Shown here: piece after piece, positions 27,853 to 37,428 of the stretch
Numbering within the stretch: position 1 is the stretch's first letter
How the letters are laid out: every line of letters begins with the position of its first letter
Assembly (NCBI GenBank): GCA_947489525.1
Contig: CANLDW010000004.1
Coordinates: 178,967-242,966 of the forward strand
DNA: 64,000 bases
Source: an uncultured Psychrobacter sp.
Lineage (GTDB): Bacteria; Pseudomonadota; Gammaproteobacteria; Pseudomonadales; Moraxellaceae
Direction: 5' to 3'
The notes under the pieces: model-generated
What the model was told of the DNA's origin: nothing
What the model saw: the letters and a program-made list of their open reading frames with translations, nothing else
Databases searched by the model: none
Translations under genes and position numbers: made by a program

Positions 27853-29529
27853 ATGATAAACACTGCGACTTACAATGAATCTATTTACAAAGATAAGCAT
27901 TTAGCTCGGCATAATGAGCCTGTTCTGAGCGTGGATCAGCTGAGCATTCATACCCGAGACCATACAATTTTAGTCGATAGCTTATCTTATCATCTGTACC
28001 AAGGTCAGACCCTAGCGATTGTCGGCGAGTCAGGCTCAGGCAAATCGATCGCCAGCCTAGCACTCTTAGGTTTGCTCCCAAATAGCCTAAGCATAAGTGG
28101 TCAAGCGACGCTTAATAACAGTGAAAAACTTCCTATCGATAGCAGTACAGCAAGTCATCATAACGAAAACATTCTAAAGTCAATCCGTGGTCAGCGCATT
28201 GGAATGATCTTTCAAGAACCGATGACCGCGCTCAATCCTTTGCATACCGTCGCCAAACAAATCGCAGAATCGCTACGCTTATACGGTGTCCCCAAAAATC
28301 AATGGCGCGCGCAAAGTATTGCCTTGCTAAATGATGTCAATATCACTGATCCTGAGGATAAGTTAAACCGCTATCCGCATGAGCTCTCAGGGGGTCAGCG
28401 CCAGCGCGTTATGATTGCGATGGCACTGGCGCAGCAGCCTGATATCTTAATCGCGGATGAACCGACGACCGCGCTTGATGTGACGTTGCAGCATGAGATT
28501 TTAGCGCTACTTAATACGCTCAAAAGCGAGCGCAACATGGCGATGATCTTAATCAGTCACGATCTCAACTTAGTGAAGCGCTACAGCGATGAGATTATCG
28601 TCATGCGTCAAGGCCAAACCATTGAACAAGGCCGAACAGCAGATATCTTTACCAATCCAAAAGCGCACTATACCCGCACGCTTATGCAGCAGGACTTTGG
28701 ACAAGCGCTAGTCATATCTGACGATACGGAAGGTCTTAATTCGCCTGTATTAAGTGTCCATGACTTAAGGGTTCAGTTCCCTATCGAAAAAAGCTTATTT
28801 GGCGGTACTAAGCGCTGGTTTGAAGCAGTGGCAGGGGTCGATATGACGCTGCAAAGAGGGCAGGCATTAGGTATCGTCGGGGAGTCAGGCTCTGGCAAAA
28901 CAACGATTGCCTTGGCGCTCAGCCGGCTGCTCAGCAACCAAGCTAGAGTCAGTGGTCAAGTACAGATAAATGGACAAGACATAATGGCTCTATCTAATAA
29001 AGAGCTGCGCCTGTTTCGCGCGCAAATACAGATGGTGTTTCAAGACCCCTTTGCTAGCATTAATCCGCGTTTAACTATCATGCAAATCGTTGAGGAGGGG
29101 TTACTAGTCCAAGGCGTCAAGAAAGAAGCACGTGAGCAGGCGGTCAAGGACAGTCTACAAACTGTGCATCTACCAAGCGATTTTGCGCATCGCTATCCGC
29201 ACGAGTTATCGGGCGGTCAACGTCAACGTGTAGCGCTGGCTCGCGCGCTCATCATGCGACCAAAACTGATCATACTCGATGAGCCCACCTCCGCGCTCGA
29301 TAGTACGACGCAAGTCACCGTAGTCAATTTACTACGTGAGATTCAGCAAAATATGCAAATAAGCTATGTCTTTATTAGTCACGATCTAAAAGTCGTACGA
29401 GCGCTGTGTCAACATATTATGGTGCTAAAGGGCGGAGTATGTGTCGAGTCGGGCGCAACCGAGGCGCTGTTTACGCAGCCAAAGCACCCTTATGCCAAGC
29501 GTTTATTGCAGGCGAGTATGCTAGACTAA
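27853..29529 (+). CDS. yejF: Peptide ABC transporter, fused tandem ATPases YejF-like
   Basis: Cytoplasmic ATPase with two complete nucleotide-binding domains in one 558-residue chain. Domain 1 has Walker A GESGSGKS at about 62, signature LSGGQRQRV at about 184 and Walker B ILIADEPTTALD. Domain 2 has GESGSGKTT at about 348, LSGGQRQRVALARAL at about 456 and LIILDEPTSALDS. Each is followed by the oligopeptide-type C-terminal segment (HPYAKRLLQAS). I start at the ATG at 27853, one base after the yejE stop and with AAGG upstream. A longer frame from 27814 overlaps yejE and is less likely. Confidence 0.95.
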   Translation: MINTATYNESIYKDKHLARHNEPVLSVDQLSIHTRDHTILVDSLSYHLYQGQTLAIVGESGSGKSIASLALLGLLPNSLSISGQATLNNSEKLPIDSSTASHHNENILKSIRGQRIGMIFQEPMTALNPLHTVAKQIAESLRLYGVPKNQWRAQSIALLNDVNITDPEDKLNRYPHELSGGQRQRVMIAMALAQQPDILIADEPTTALDVTLQHEILALLNTLKSERNMAMILISHDLNLVKRYSDEIIVMRQGQTIEQGRTADIFTNPKAHYTRTLMQQDFGQALVISDDTEGLNSPVLSVHDLRVQFPIEKSLFGGTKRWFEAVAGVDMTLQRGQALGIVGESGSGKTTIALALSRLLSNQARVSGQVQINGQDIMALSNKELRLFRAQIQMVFQDPFASINPRLTIMQIVEEGLLVQGVKKEAREQAVKDSLQTVHLPSDFAHRYPHELSGGQRQRVALARALIMRPKLIILDEPTSALDSTTQVTVVNLLREIQQNMQISYVFISHDLKVVRALCQHIMVLKGGVCVESGATEALFTQPKHPYAKRLLQASMLD

Positions 29530-29684
29530 CTATTGGTGATTGACTAAGGATGCATTAACAAAATATTGCTTGTCGCAACACCCTGTTCTGGTTTTAATAA
29601 ATCTTGTTCGGGTTTAAACAAATACGGTCACTTATCAAAGAGGTAACTGACTATCACCGCCATTCATTGAAAAAGGAATTTTGA

Positions 29685-31001
29685 ATGTCTCGTAATAAAC
29701 TATCCACTTTCTCCAAGCTTATAAATACTGACGCCGTACAGCATACCAGCTATGTGGCTGTTGCAAAGACGCGTGCCAAATTTCTCAAAGCGTTTTCCTA
29801 TGTGGTTCCTATTCGTAGACCTATGCTATTTATTGGTGCGGATGCCTGTACAGAGATATGCGACATGCTTATCAATCAAGGTAATACTCATGTTTTTATT
29901 GTGACAGATGCGGTACTAAACAAGCTTGGCATACCTAATAAAGTCACTGAGTATCTATCGCAAAGAGATATCCGTTATACCCTGTATGATGGCATTACGC
30001 CGGATCCTACCTTTAGTGTGATCGAAAAAGGACTCAAACAATCTACAGACGCCAACTGCGATGCTATTCTCGCGATCGGCGGCGGCTCTGTTATAGATGC
30101 GGCAAAAATGATTGCTATGTCGCAAGGTAATCGTTGTAGACCCCAAAAACTAATGGGTCTTTTAAAAGCGCGCAAACCATCTGCGCCGTTATATTGTATT
30201 CCAACGACTGCGGGTACTGGTTCAGAAGCAACGCTTGGCGCGGTGGTATCCGATGACGACACGCACCAAAAGTCTTTATCGATTGATCCAAAAATGGTGC
30301 CTCTTGCTGCAGCTATTGATCCTACGATCATGCAAGGCATGCCAGCCGCTATTACCGCTGATACGGGTATTGATGTATTAACTCACGCTCTAGAAGCGTG
30401 GATGAGTGTCAATGCCAGCGTAGAGACAGACTACTATGCGGCCTCGGCGGTCAAAGCAGTTATGCAGTACTTGCCTATAGCTTATAAGGATGGCACTAAT
30501 CTAAAAGCTAGAGAGGAGATGGGCATCGCGGCGCACTACGGTGGTATCGCTTTTAACAAAGCAGGACTTGGATACGTCCACGCTATCGCGCACCAGCTAG
30601 GCGCTTACTATCATATCCCGCATGGACGCGCCAACGCTATTGTGCTGCCTTATGTATTAGAGGTTAACCAAAAGGCAAGTCAAAAAAGGCTGGCACAATT
30701 GACCAAAAGGATCGGTATTTTATCAGCGAATCAAGCAACAACAAGTGATAAAGAGCTGACTGAGTTATTAATTACTCAAGTCAAAGCTTTGATTAATGAT
30801 TTAAATATTAACATTGCCGTAGAAGGTATGGATCCAAAAGATTTTGATGCTATGGCTAAAGCTGCTGCTAAAGAAGTCAGTAATACCTACTCAGTTCCTA
30901 CTTACATCGCGCTTGCGGGTATTAAAGATATTTTGCGGAAAATCAAAATGGCAAGCGATCAAAGCAGTGCTACATCGCTATCAGAGCACAAAGCAGCCTA
31001 A
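29685..31001 (+). CDS. Iron-containing alcohol dehydrogenase
   Basis: Group III metal-dependent NAD(P) alcohol dehydrogenase, 438 residues. The nucleotide-binding motif is AILAIGGGSVIDAAKMIA at about 126, with IPTTAGTGSEAT at about 172. Metal ligands are expected at Asp in TADTGIDVLTHALEAW and at His in HAIAHQLGAYYHIPHGRANAI. An N-terminal extension of about 45 residues precedes the dehydrogenase fold. Substrate is unknown: the family covers 1,3-propanediol, lactaldehyde, butanol and gamma-hydroxybutyrate enzymes. ATG at 29685 with AGGA upstream. Single gene; a 16-bp tandem array and a terminator follow. Confidence 0.9.
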   Translation: MSRNKLSTFSKLINTDAVQHTSYVAVAKTRAKFLKAFSYVVPIRRPMLFIGADACTEICDMLINQGNTHVFIVTDAVLNKLGIPNKVTEYLSQRDIRYTLYDGITPDPTFSVIEKGLKQSTDANCDAILAIGGGSVIDAAKMIAMSQGNRCRPQKLMGLLKARKPSAPLYCIPTTAGTGSEATLGAVVSDDDTHQKSLSIDPKMVPLAAAIDPTIMQGMPAAITADTGIDVLTHALEAWMSVNASVETDYYAASAVKAVMQYLPIAYKDGTNLKAREEMGIAAHYGGIAFNKAGLGYVHAIAHQLGAYYHIPHGRANAIVLPYVLEVNQKASQKRLAQLTKRIGILSANQATTSDKELTELLITQVKALINDLNINIAVEGMDPKDFDAMAKAAAKEVSNTYSVPTYIALAGIKDILRKIKMASDQSSATSLSEHKAA

Positions 31002-31005
31002 AAAC

Positions 31006-31101
31006 TTTCCTATATTTAAACGTTTCTACATTTAAACGTTCCTACATTTAAACCTTCCTATATTTGAACGTTCCTATATTAAAAAGTTTCTATATTTTGC
31101 C
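31006..31101. repeat. Six degenerate 16-bp tandem repeats after the alcohol dehydrogenase
   Basis: Units such as TTTCCTATATTTAAAC, GTTTCTACATTTAAAC and GTTCCTACATTTAAAC run at a strict 16-bp period from 31006 to 31101, decaying toward the right. The array starts 4 bp after the stop codon. Confidence 0.9.
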
Positions 31102-31111
31102 AACTAGAAGT

Positions 31112-31160
31112 ACAAAAAAAGAGGATCTGTTAGAGTGTGTCTAGCAGCTCCTTTTTTGTT
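31112..31160 (+). terminator. Terminator after the alcohol dehydrogenase
   Basis: CTGTTAGA and TCTAGCAG pair (one G-T) around a 5-nt loop inside an outer A-run/T-run (AAAAAAGAGG and CTCCTTTTTT). The T-run makes it a plausible intrinsic terminator. The remaining 31161-31372 shows no further feature. Confidence 0.75.
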
Positions 31161-31372
31161 ATGACTCACTATCATTGGACATCGTTATTCCATAACCTCT
31201 ATGTAAATATGCAACTTTGCAAGCGTACCCAAATATTACTCATATAGTGTACGTATGTATCCTAGTTATACTCCAATGATTGAAAAACACTTATAATCCC
31301 ATATATATACCTAACAGGATTCTTTTGCTAACTGCTGAGGGTCGTCCTATTACTTTATGCTAAGAGGCAACT

Positions 31373-32614
31373 ATGAACCGCAAATTACAGATTGGACTAG
31401 CGGGTGTCGTCATCGCCGCAAGCGGGGCACTTTACGCGTCTTTTAATACTTATGACGAGACGGTGAATTATACTCAAGTCGACAACCCTTATGCGCCAAC
31501 TGATCCAAATTTAGCAGTGGCGACAGTAGCGGGCGGCTGCTTTTGGTGTGTCGAAGCTGGATACGAAAAGATACCAGGCGTTGTTGAAGTCGTCTCAGGC
31601 TATAGTGGGGGTCAAACACCTAATCCAACCTACAGCCAAGTCTCAGCAGGTGGTACAGGACATACCGAAGCGGCGCAAGTATATTACGATCCTACCCAGA
31701 TTACCTATGAGGGTATCGTACAAGCGCTGTGGCGTATCGCTGATCCTACCGATGCTCAGGGCCAATTTGTCGATCGCGGTACGCAGTATCGTCCCGCTAT
31801 TTTTTATCATAATGAACAACAAAAGCAAGTGGCGCAAAAGGCAAAGCAATCCCTGCAAGCGTCTGGTATTTATGATAAACCCGTGGTTATTGAGATCGTT
31901 CCTGCCACCACCTTTTATCCGGCTGAGGACTATCATCAGGACTATTATAAGAAAAACCCGCTACGTTATAAGTTCTATACCTTTAATTCAGGCCGCTACC
32001 AATTTATCGAAAGCGTCTACGGCAAGGATTATGAGTTAGATGTCAGTAAGTACAAGCCCATGACGAGTAGTAGTACGACTAATCAAGCTCCTAATGTTAA
32101 GCAGCCGGTAACAAGTCCCAAAGAAGGGGTTATTATGAATACCACGACAGTGACAGGCTTTAATCCCAATACTTTTGTTAAGCCAAGCCAAGATGAGCTA
32201 AAGCGCTCGCTAACGCCTATCCAGTACAAAGTGACGCAAAAAGACGGTACAGAGCGCGCCTTTGACAATGAGTATTGGGACAATAAAGCACCGGGTCTGT
32301 ATGTTGATGTGGTATCTGGTGAACCCTTATATTCCTCACGCGATAAGTACAAATCAGGAACGGGCTGGCCAAGCTTTACGCGTCCGCTAGATAACAGTTT
32401 AGTGGTCGAAAAAGAAGATAAAGGCTTCTTTAGCACGCGTACCGAGATACGTAGTCGTTACGCGGACTCGCATGTCGGTCACGTGTTTAACGATGGTCCT
32501 GCGCCAACAGGCAAGCGCTATTGCATGAATTCAGCGGCGCTACGCTTTATTCCGCTCGCTGAGATGCAAGCGGCAGGCTATGGCGAATGGATCGATGAAG
32601 TCACAGTTGGTTAA
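31373..32614 (+). CDS. msrAB: Peptide methionine sulfoxide reductase MsrA-MsrB fusion
   Basis: Repairs both methionine sulfoxide diastereomers. An N-terminal membrane anchor or signal sequence (about 5-25) suggests export to the periplasm. MsrA follows at about 45-215, with the catalytic Cys in [13 protein letters not shown] at about 55 and the EDYHQDYY segment. A linker (215-265) leads to MsrB at about 270-405, with SGTGWPSF and the catalytic Cys in [11 protein letters not shown]. The zinc CxxC pair of many MsrB proteins is absent (VSGEPLYSS), as in some other MsrAB fusions. An in-frame ATG at 32135 with GAAGGGG 5 nt upstream could give a separate MsrB. ATG at 31373, GAGG upstream. Confidence 0.95.
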   Translation: MNRKLQIGLAGVVIAASGALYASFNTYDETVNYTQVDNPYAPTDPNLAVATVAGGCFWCVEAGYEKIPGVVEVVSGYSGGQTPNPTYSQVSAGGTGHTEAAQVYYDPTQITYEGIVQALWRIADPTDAQGQFVDRGTQYRPAIFYHNEQQKQVAQKAKQSLQASGIYDKPVVIEIVPATTFYPAEDYHQDYYKKNPLRYKFYTFNSGRYQFIESVYGKDYELDVSKYKPMTSSSTTNQAPNVKQPVTSPKEGVIMNTTTVTGFNPNTFVKPSQDELKRSLTPIQYKVTQKDGTERAFDNEYWDNKAPGLYVDVVSGEPLYSSRDKYKSGTGWPSFTRPLDNSLVVEKEDKGFFSTRTEIRSRYADSHVGHVFNDGPAPTGKRYCMNSAALRFIPLAEMQAAGYGEWIDEVTVG

Positions 32615-32640
32615 CGGTTTAATGGAATCTAATTCAAATA

Positions 32641-32666
32641 AAAGGACGCTACGGCGTCCTTTTTTG
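32641..32666 (+). terminator. Terminator of msrAB
   Basis: AAAGGACGC, a TACG loop region and GCGTCCTTT pair perfectly and end in six T residues. It also lies 20 bp from the folE stop on the other strand, so it may serve both. Confidence 0.92.
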
Positions 32667-32686
32667 TGGTAATAAAATCGATGGTC

Positions 32687-33307
32687 TTAAAATGCGGGCT
32701 GGCGTTTGGGGATAGCGCCCAAAAACTCATTGCGCGCTTGATTATCGTGCTTGTATTCGCCAAGCATAGCGGTACTACGCGTCGTTGAATGCTGTTTGCT
32801 AACGCCGCGCATCATCATACACATATGCGAGGCATCCATTACCACAGCCACGCCGCGGCAACCGGTGACATCCATAATCGCTTGCGCCACTTGCTCGCTT
32901 AGGTTCTCTTGGATTTGTAAGCGCCGTGCAAACATATCGACGATACGCGCAAACTTTGAGAGACCAAGGACTTGACCGTTTGGCAGATAGCCGATGTGTG
33001 CAATACCGTGAAAGGGTAGCATATGATGCTCGCACAACGAGTAAAACTCAATATTTTGCACCAGTACCAGCTCGCGATTGGTTGATGGAAATATGGCATC
33101 ATTAACAACGTCATCCAAGCTTTGGTGATAGCCCTCAGTTAGGTGAGCAAAAGCTTTGGCAGCGCGTAGCGGCGTATCTTCTAGACCTGGGCGGGCTAAA
33201 TCCTCACCTGTCGAGGTGATCAGCTGACGATAAGATTCGATGCTTTGTTGATCCGACGCGGTTACTGATGTGGTTACGGGGGTATTACTCATAAGTCTGG
33301 CAGCCAT
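32687..33307 (-). CDS. folE: GTP cyclohydrolase I
   Basis: Converts GTP to 7,8-dihydroneopterin triphosphate, the first step of tetrahydrofolate synthesis. Zinc ligands are in [18 protein letters not shown] (Cys, His) and [10 protein letters not shown] (Cys). [25 protein letters not shown] is the classic family core (key segment [11 protein letters not shown]). At 206 residues it is standard length apart from a Thr/Ser-rich leader. Two starts are possible: ATG at 33307 or ATG at 33292 (MSNTPV); neither has a strong ribosome-binding site. It is convergent with msrAB and divergent from fabI. Confidence 0.96.
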   Translation of the reverse strand: MAARLMSNTPVTTSVTASDQQSIESYRQLITSTGEDLARPGLEDTPLRAAKAFAHLTEGYHQSLDDVVNDAIFPSTNRELVLVQNIEFYSLCEHHMLPFHGIAHIGYLPNGQVLGLSKFARIVDMFARRLQIQENLSEQVAQAIMDVTGCRGVAVVMDASHMCMMMRGVSKQHSTTRSTAMLGEYKHDNQARNEFLGAIPKRQPAF

Positions 33308-33631
33308 CCAAAATGTGGGTATCGCTTATATGATCTTGCTATATAACAGAATAATGACTCTAAAATTGCTATACGCAGCGTTAATGGGGATTGCACGCGC
33401 GCTCTACAAGCTTAAAAGGGCTGTGATTATACTTGAAATAGGCAGCGCTTCATACCGTTGTATAGAATCCCCAACCTCTGTAGACCACGTAAAGGGTTTT
33501 AATATATTAGTTTACGACTGTTTACTTAACTTAGATGGTGTATAATGTAGCACTGCTATATCCTATCCACTAGACTATGTCTTTTGATTAACCATTTATT
33601 GACCGTATTAACTGCTGAACAAGGATCTATT
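33308..33631. other. Divergent folE/fabI intergenic region
   Basis: About 320 bp with no gene I can support; open frames here overlap the fabI leader in other frames or lack ribosome-binding sites. It should hold the promoters of both flanking genes. A possible fabI promoter has TATAAT at 33541-33546, within GGTGTATAATG. Confidence 0.45.
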
Positions 33632-34441
33632 ATGCTATTGCAAGGACATCGCTTCGTTGTTACTGGTATTGCAAGCAAACTCTCTATCGCTTGGTCTATT
33701 GCTGAGGCATTGCACCGCGAAGGGGCGTCACTTATTCTGACTTATCCCAATGATAAAATCAAAAAACGCGTTGATATGGCGGCTGAGGCATTTGAGGCAG
33801 ATATGGTGCTGGAGTGTGACGTAGCATCCGATGCGTCCATCGCTGCCTGCTTTGAACAAGTCACCGCGCATTGGGGCGATGGTATCGATGGCGTCGTCCA
33901 TGCTATTGGTTTTGCGCCAATGGATCAGCTCGATGGTGATTTTGTCAGTGCCACTACACGTGAGGGCAGTCAAATTGCACATGATATATCGAGTTATAGC
34001 TTTGTTGCGTTAGCTAAAGCGGGACGTGAGCTACTCGCCATGCGCAACGGCTCTATGCTCACTTTGACTTATCAAGGCAGTATCTCAGTACTACCGAACT
34101 ACAATGTTATGGGGATGGCAAAGGCCAGTCTTGAGGCCAGCGTTCGCTATTTGGCAACCTCAATGGGCGGCGAGGGTGTCAGAGTCAATGCGATATCAGC
34201 AGGTCCTATTCGCACCCTTGCAGCCAGTGGTATTAAATCATTTCGTAAGATGCTTGATATGAGCGAAAAAATCGCCCCGCTACAGCGCAATATCAGTCAG
34301 ATGGAAGTCGCTAATGCAGCATTGTTCCTATTATCGCCTTGGGCATCTGGTATCACCGGCGAGATTATGTTCGTTGATGCAGGCTTTAACACGGTGGCTA
34401 TTAGCGAGCAGCTTATGATGCTGGGTGAGACTGATGAGTAA
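33632..34441 (+). CDS. fabI: Enoyl-ACP reductase FabI
   Basis: NADH-dependent reduction of trans-2-enoyl-ACP, the last step of each fatty-acid elongation cycle and the triclosan target in other bacteria. The short-chain dehydrogenase start is [20 protein letters not shown]. The FabI-type Tyr-(Xaa)6-Lys pair is in [17 protein letters not shown], with an upstream Tyr in [26 protein letters not shown] is strongly conserved. I start at the ATG at 33632 (269 residues) because AAGGA lies 7 nt upstream; the open frame extends 16 codons further with no such site. Single gene. Confidence 0.95.
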   Translation: MLLQGHRFVVTGIASKLSIAWSIAEALHREGASLILTYPNDKIKKRVDMAAEAFEADMVLECDVASDASIAACFEQVTAHWGDGIDGVVHAIGFAPMDQLDGDFVSATTREGSQIAHDISSYSFVALAKAGRELLAMRNGSMLTLTYQGSISVLPNYNVMGMAKASLEASVRYLATSMGGEGVRVNAISAGPIRTLAASGIKSFRKMLDMSEKIAPLQRNISQMEVANAALFLLSPWASGITGEIMFVDAGFNTVAISEQLMMLGETDE

Positions 34442-34494
34442 GCGCTATAGCTGGTATTAATAAAAGCGCTTTTTGCTCGTCAGTAGTTAAGAGA

Positions 34495-34640
34495 GTTTCT
34501 TTGAGAGTATGTTTCTACTTTAGAAAGTATTTTTTTAGAAAGTATCTTTATATTTAAAAAGTGCATTTGCATTTTAAAACTATCTTTTGTATTAAAAGTA
34601 CCTTTTCTAAAAGGTACCTTTATCATTTAAAAGATCAAGA
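34495..34640. repeat. Degenerate AT-rich repeat tract after fabI
   Basis: Loosely repeated units of about 15-19 bp based on AAAGTATCTTT / AAAAGTACCTTT run through this gap, for example TTTAGAAAGTA twice (34520-34550) and AAAAGTACCTTTTCTAAAAGG. It looks like a decayed tandem array comparable to those after rsmE and the alcohol dehydrogenase. Local inverted pairs could form hairpins. Confidence 0.5.
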
Positions 34641-34708
34641 GGTGGCCTGCGGGTTACCTTTTTTGGGTATACTAAGCGCTTTTTGGTCAACGCATCTAGG
34701 CGGCGTAT

Positions 34709-35419
34709 ATGATAACCAAACTACCAAAGTGGATATTAAATGGCGGCGCGGTATTGGCATTTAGTGCAGGCTGTGTCAATACGATTGCCTTGATGGGTTT
34801 TACCAACTTGTCCGTATCGCATGTGACAGGTAATGTCAGCCTATTTTCGGCCGCAATTGCTCATTTTGATGCTCGTAGTATTCTATATATTGGTGCTTCT
34901 TTATTGGCATTCTTAATAGGCGCCATACTAAGTGGTCTTGTTGTTGGACAGACTTCGCTTAAGCTTGGTCGGCGCTACGGTCGCGCCTTGTACCTTGAGT
35001 CGGCTTTGTTAGTACTCAGTTATTGGCTCTATCAGCAGCACGACTACTTAGGGCAGCTCGCTGCTGCTATGGCTTGTGGGCTGCAAAATGCGATGGTAGC
35101 GACTTATAGTGGCGCAGTCATCCGTACGACACACTTGACAGGTCTAACCTCAGATATGGGCGCTGCGATTGGCAACTGGCTGGCAGGTCGGACTATTAGT
35201 AAGCCGACGCTTGGCTTTCAGACCATCATTTGGTACTGCTTTTGCGGTGGCGGCGCGCTTGGCGCGTTTTTATTTACAAAGGTTAGCTACGGCGCTTTGT
35301 TTGTGCCTATTAGCATCGTCTTTATCGCCGCTTTTCTTTATAACCAAGCCTCAGATCGCTTACCTGAAAAACGCATCATAAAAGATCCTAACTTGCATAA
35401 AAAAAAGCGCTCACCCTAA
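34709..35419 (+). CDS. DUF1275 (YoaK-family) membrane protein
   Basis: Integral inner-membrane protein of 236 residues with about six predicted membrane segments (roughly 10-30, 55-85, 95-115, 120-140, 170-190, 195-215). Family features visible are the opening AFSAGCVNTIALMGF, LSVSHVTGNVS at about 35, and the central AMACGLQNAMVATYSGAVIRTTHLTG, whose GLQNA and RTTHLTG motifs define DUF1275. Function is unknown for the family. The last 20 residues are basic. A terminator overlaps its 3' end. It is a single gene in a region with repeated short sequence. Confidence 0.88.
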   Translation: MITKLPKWILNGGAVLAFSAGCVNTIALMGFTNLSVSHVTGNVSLFSAAIAHFDARSILYIGASLLAFLIGAILSGLVVGQTSLKLGRRYGRALYLESALLVLSYWLYQQHDYLGQLAAAMACGLQNAMVATYSGAVIRTTHLTGLTSDMGAAIGNWLAGRTISKPTLGFQTIIWYCFCGGGALGAFLFTKVSYGALFVPISIVFIAAFLYNQASDRLPEKRIIKDPNLHKKKRSP

Positions 35420-35432
35420 GGGTAAACGCTTC
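35402..35432. terminator. Terminator at the DUF1275 3' end
   Basis: AAAAAAGCG-CTCACCC and GGGTAAACGCTTCTTT form an interrupted stem around TAA. It lies between convergent genes, overlapping the DUF1275 stop, and has A/T runs on both sides. Confidence 0.65.
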
Positions 35433-35447
35433 TTTGTTAGACAATAA

Positions 35448-35609
35448 TTACTTATTGTCTTCTTCATGATCCTCATGCTCATGCATACCTTGCATCATAT
35501 CAAGCGCTGAATCATCAGTGCGCTGTTGATCTTTTTTATCCAGCCCATCTTGATTGATATCGGTAGGGGCCATCTTGGTGGTCGAATCAGGTTTATCACG
35601 GTTTGACAT
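35448..35609 (-). CDS. Small acidic hypothetical protein
   Basis: A 53-residue hydrophilic protein starting MSNRDKPDSTTK. The start at 35609 is chosen because AGGAG lies 6 nt upstream; the longer open frame to 35678 has no such site. The middle segment DINQDGLDKKDQ looks like part of an EF-hand calcium loop, but it lacks the closing Glu and a second hand. The C-terminus is rich in His, Glu and Asp (HEHEDHEED), which could bind metal. No family recognised; the ribosome-binding site and codon use make it a probable real gene. Confidence 0.6.
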   Translation of the reverse strand: MSNRDKPDSTTKMAPTDINQDGLDKKDQQRTDDSALDMMQGMHEHEDHEEDNK

Positions 35610-35654
35610 AACGTACTCCTGTTGATTTTGCTTAATCAATGATAGTGGTATATA

Positions 35655-35693
35655 ACCACATAGTGCTCTAATAAACACATAGCGCTCTAATAA
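35655..35693. repeat. 19-bp direct duplication
   Basis: ACCACATAGTGCTCTAATAA is followed by the near-identical ACACATAGCGCTCTAATAA. It lies just upstream of the small acidic gene. The gap from here to 36276 (about 580 bp) contains no gene I can support. Confidence 0.75.
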
Positions 35694-36276
35694 ACATTAT
35701 CTAGTTCTATAACTGTTATCAATCATTGCATAAGCGTTGTTGATCTTAACTTATCAAGTATCTAATAGCAGCGCCGGCTTGTACAGGTAGGGTATGAGCG
35801 TATTTGGTATCTGTGTGTAACTGCGTGTCGCTGTTGAAATTCGAGTTTAGGATAAAGTCACTTAGCTCAGTAAATATTAATAGTGTAAAAATTATTCTTT
35901 ATGCTCTTAGTCGCTCAACCTATGAGCGTATTTTTTTATACTATCAAATTACGAACTGGTATCTTTAGTATGCTATCAGTTCTGCTATTTAAACGAGTTA
36001 AACAGCGGATTTAGCGTTAATACACACCTAAAAACCAGAAACCAAAAGCTTAGCCTCAGCATTTTACATTGACAAGCATCCAAATATGCAGATTATTGCT
36101 CAGCGCTCTTTAATACTTTACCTCGGCGCTCGTCCCTCGCGCAAAAGCCAGCACCGCCGTACAAGGAGTAAAACGCAAGCCGTTTACCTCATCGCGCTCA
36201 AAAGCGATACCGTGCTATAGTAGAGTAGGTTTTTGTCGCTCCGTTAACAGCATGTGTATACAGGATACGCCCTAAC

Positions 36277-36594
36277 ATGGCTTTAGATATGTATTTTAAG
36301 AACGGCATGATTCGTAAAACACGCTGCCAAATCCCTAATGATTTAGTACCCACCCTTTATCAAGTGCATGATAATGCTAGCTTTCCGCATTTGACTTGGC
36401 TCATTAATAATCTTTATGACAATCCACAGATTAAGCCTGATATTGCTAACGCATTAGCTGATGAAATGGTGGCGTTTGAACGCTTAATACTCTCCTTGCA
36501 TCTGCCTTTCCCTCGCGTGCCGCTGCAAAAGGTGCAAAACTTCTTTACTGAGGCGGCTAGTAAGCAACAGACTATTTATACCAGTAGTGATTAG
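36277..36594 (+). CDS. Hypothetical protein, 105 residues
   Basis: Cytoplasmic protein without signal or membrane segment. It opens MALDMYFKNGMIRKTRC and contains a largely helical middle (WLINNLYDNPQIKPDIANALADEMVAFERLI, given only as location about 40-70). I do not recognise a family. No clear Shine-Dalgarno precedes the ATG at 36277 (CGCCCTAAC), but the frame is intact and codon use resembles neighbours. It lies in an accessory-looking stretch beside an unknown lipoprotein and ends 16 bp from that convergent gene. Confidence 0.55.
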   Translation: MALDMYFKNGMIRKTRCQIPNDLVPTLYQVHDNASFPHLTWLINNLYDNPQIKPDIANALADEMVAFERLILSLHLPFPRVPLQKVQNFFTEAASKQQTIYTSSD

Positions 36595-36609
36595 AGTTGT
36601 TAATAAATA

Positions 36610-37212
36610 TTAGAACCGATTGTAGAACGGAATCATTTTTTCAAATACTTTCGTATTTTCCGCTGCTATAACCTTATTAGTATTGGTATCAATAATTTGG
36701 ATCTGACAACTGGTATCTTCAGCTTCCACTTTTTCACCCAAAAAATTAGTTTTACTTCTAAAGTTTTCAGTTGTGGTATTAGCTTTTAAAATATAGTTTC
36801 CGTTTGGGATTAGGGTAGCTTCTACAGTAGCAACGCATAGTATTGGCCAATCGCCTAGACCTTTAACCATTTTATGTTGATAAGAAAACCTTAACTTTTT
36901 ATTGGCTTCGAAAGTATTTATTTCGCTAATAACACCTCGTTCAGCTAAATTCATATAAATAGTCTTAGGGCTGCTATTTACGGCAAGTGCGACAGATAAG
37001 GGACTTGGCACTAGTTGTATATCAACTCTTTCCAAATATCCTTTGTCGACAAATCTAGCAGGACTATAAAATGACGCAGGATTAATATCATAGGCTAATG
37101 TGGCTGTAGCTGCATTTTTTGGAGGCTGATAGGGTTTTGTGCTCAAACAACCCGTTAGTGTGATTGCAAGTACAGGTAAAATGCTAACTATTTTGTACGA
37201 CCAAATTGCCAT
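36610..37212 (-). CDS. Hypothetical lipoprotein, 200 residues
   Basis: Type II signal peptide with lipobox LTGC at about residue 20-23, so predicted to be lipid-anchored at Cys23. The mature part is beta-rich, with FVDKGYLERVDIQLVPSP at about 54, VATVEATLIPNGNYILKANTT at about 127 and a Cys pair (about 126 and 168). No family recognised. AAGGAAAA lies just upstream of the ATG at 37212. Base composition is more AT-rich than hrpA beside it. It is convergent with the 105-residue gene. Confidence 0.65.
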   Translation of the reverse strand: MAIWSYKIVSILPVLAITLTGCLSTKPYQPPKNAATATLAYDINPASFYSPARFVDKGYLERVDIQLVPSPLSVALAVNSSPKTIYMNLAERGVISEINTFEANKKLRFSYQHKMVKGLGDWPILCVATVEATLIPNGNYILKANTTTENFRSKTNFLGEKVEAEDTSCQIQIIDTNTNKVIAAENTKVFEKMIPFYNRF

Positions 37213-37428
37213 GTGTTTTCCTTAATATAAGTCTAACTTATCCTGATTACTGAGTTAGTTTAATGAGTTCTATTTCAATTGCTAGAATTAAATTTAGTAT
37301 TATAAGTTCATTAAAAAATTGTTAGTTATTACCTGTTCAATGTTCTAACACCATAACCATCTTGAATCACACTTAGAATAACCCCATACTTTAGGCACTC
37401 CTAACACAAAAAAATAGCCTAAGCAAAT

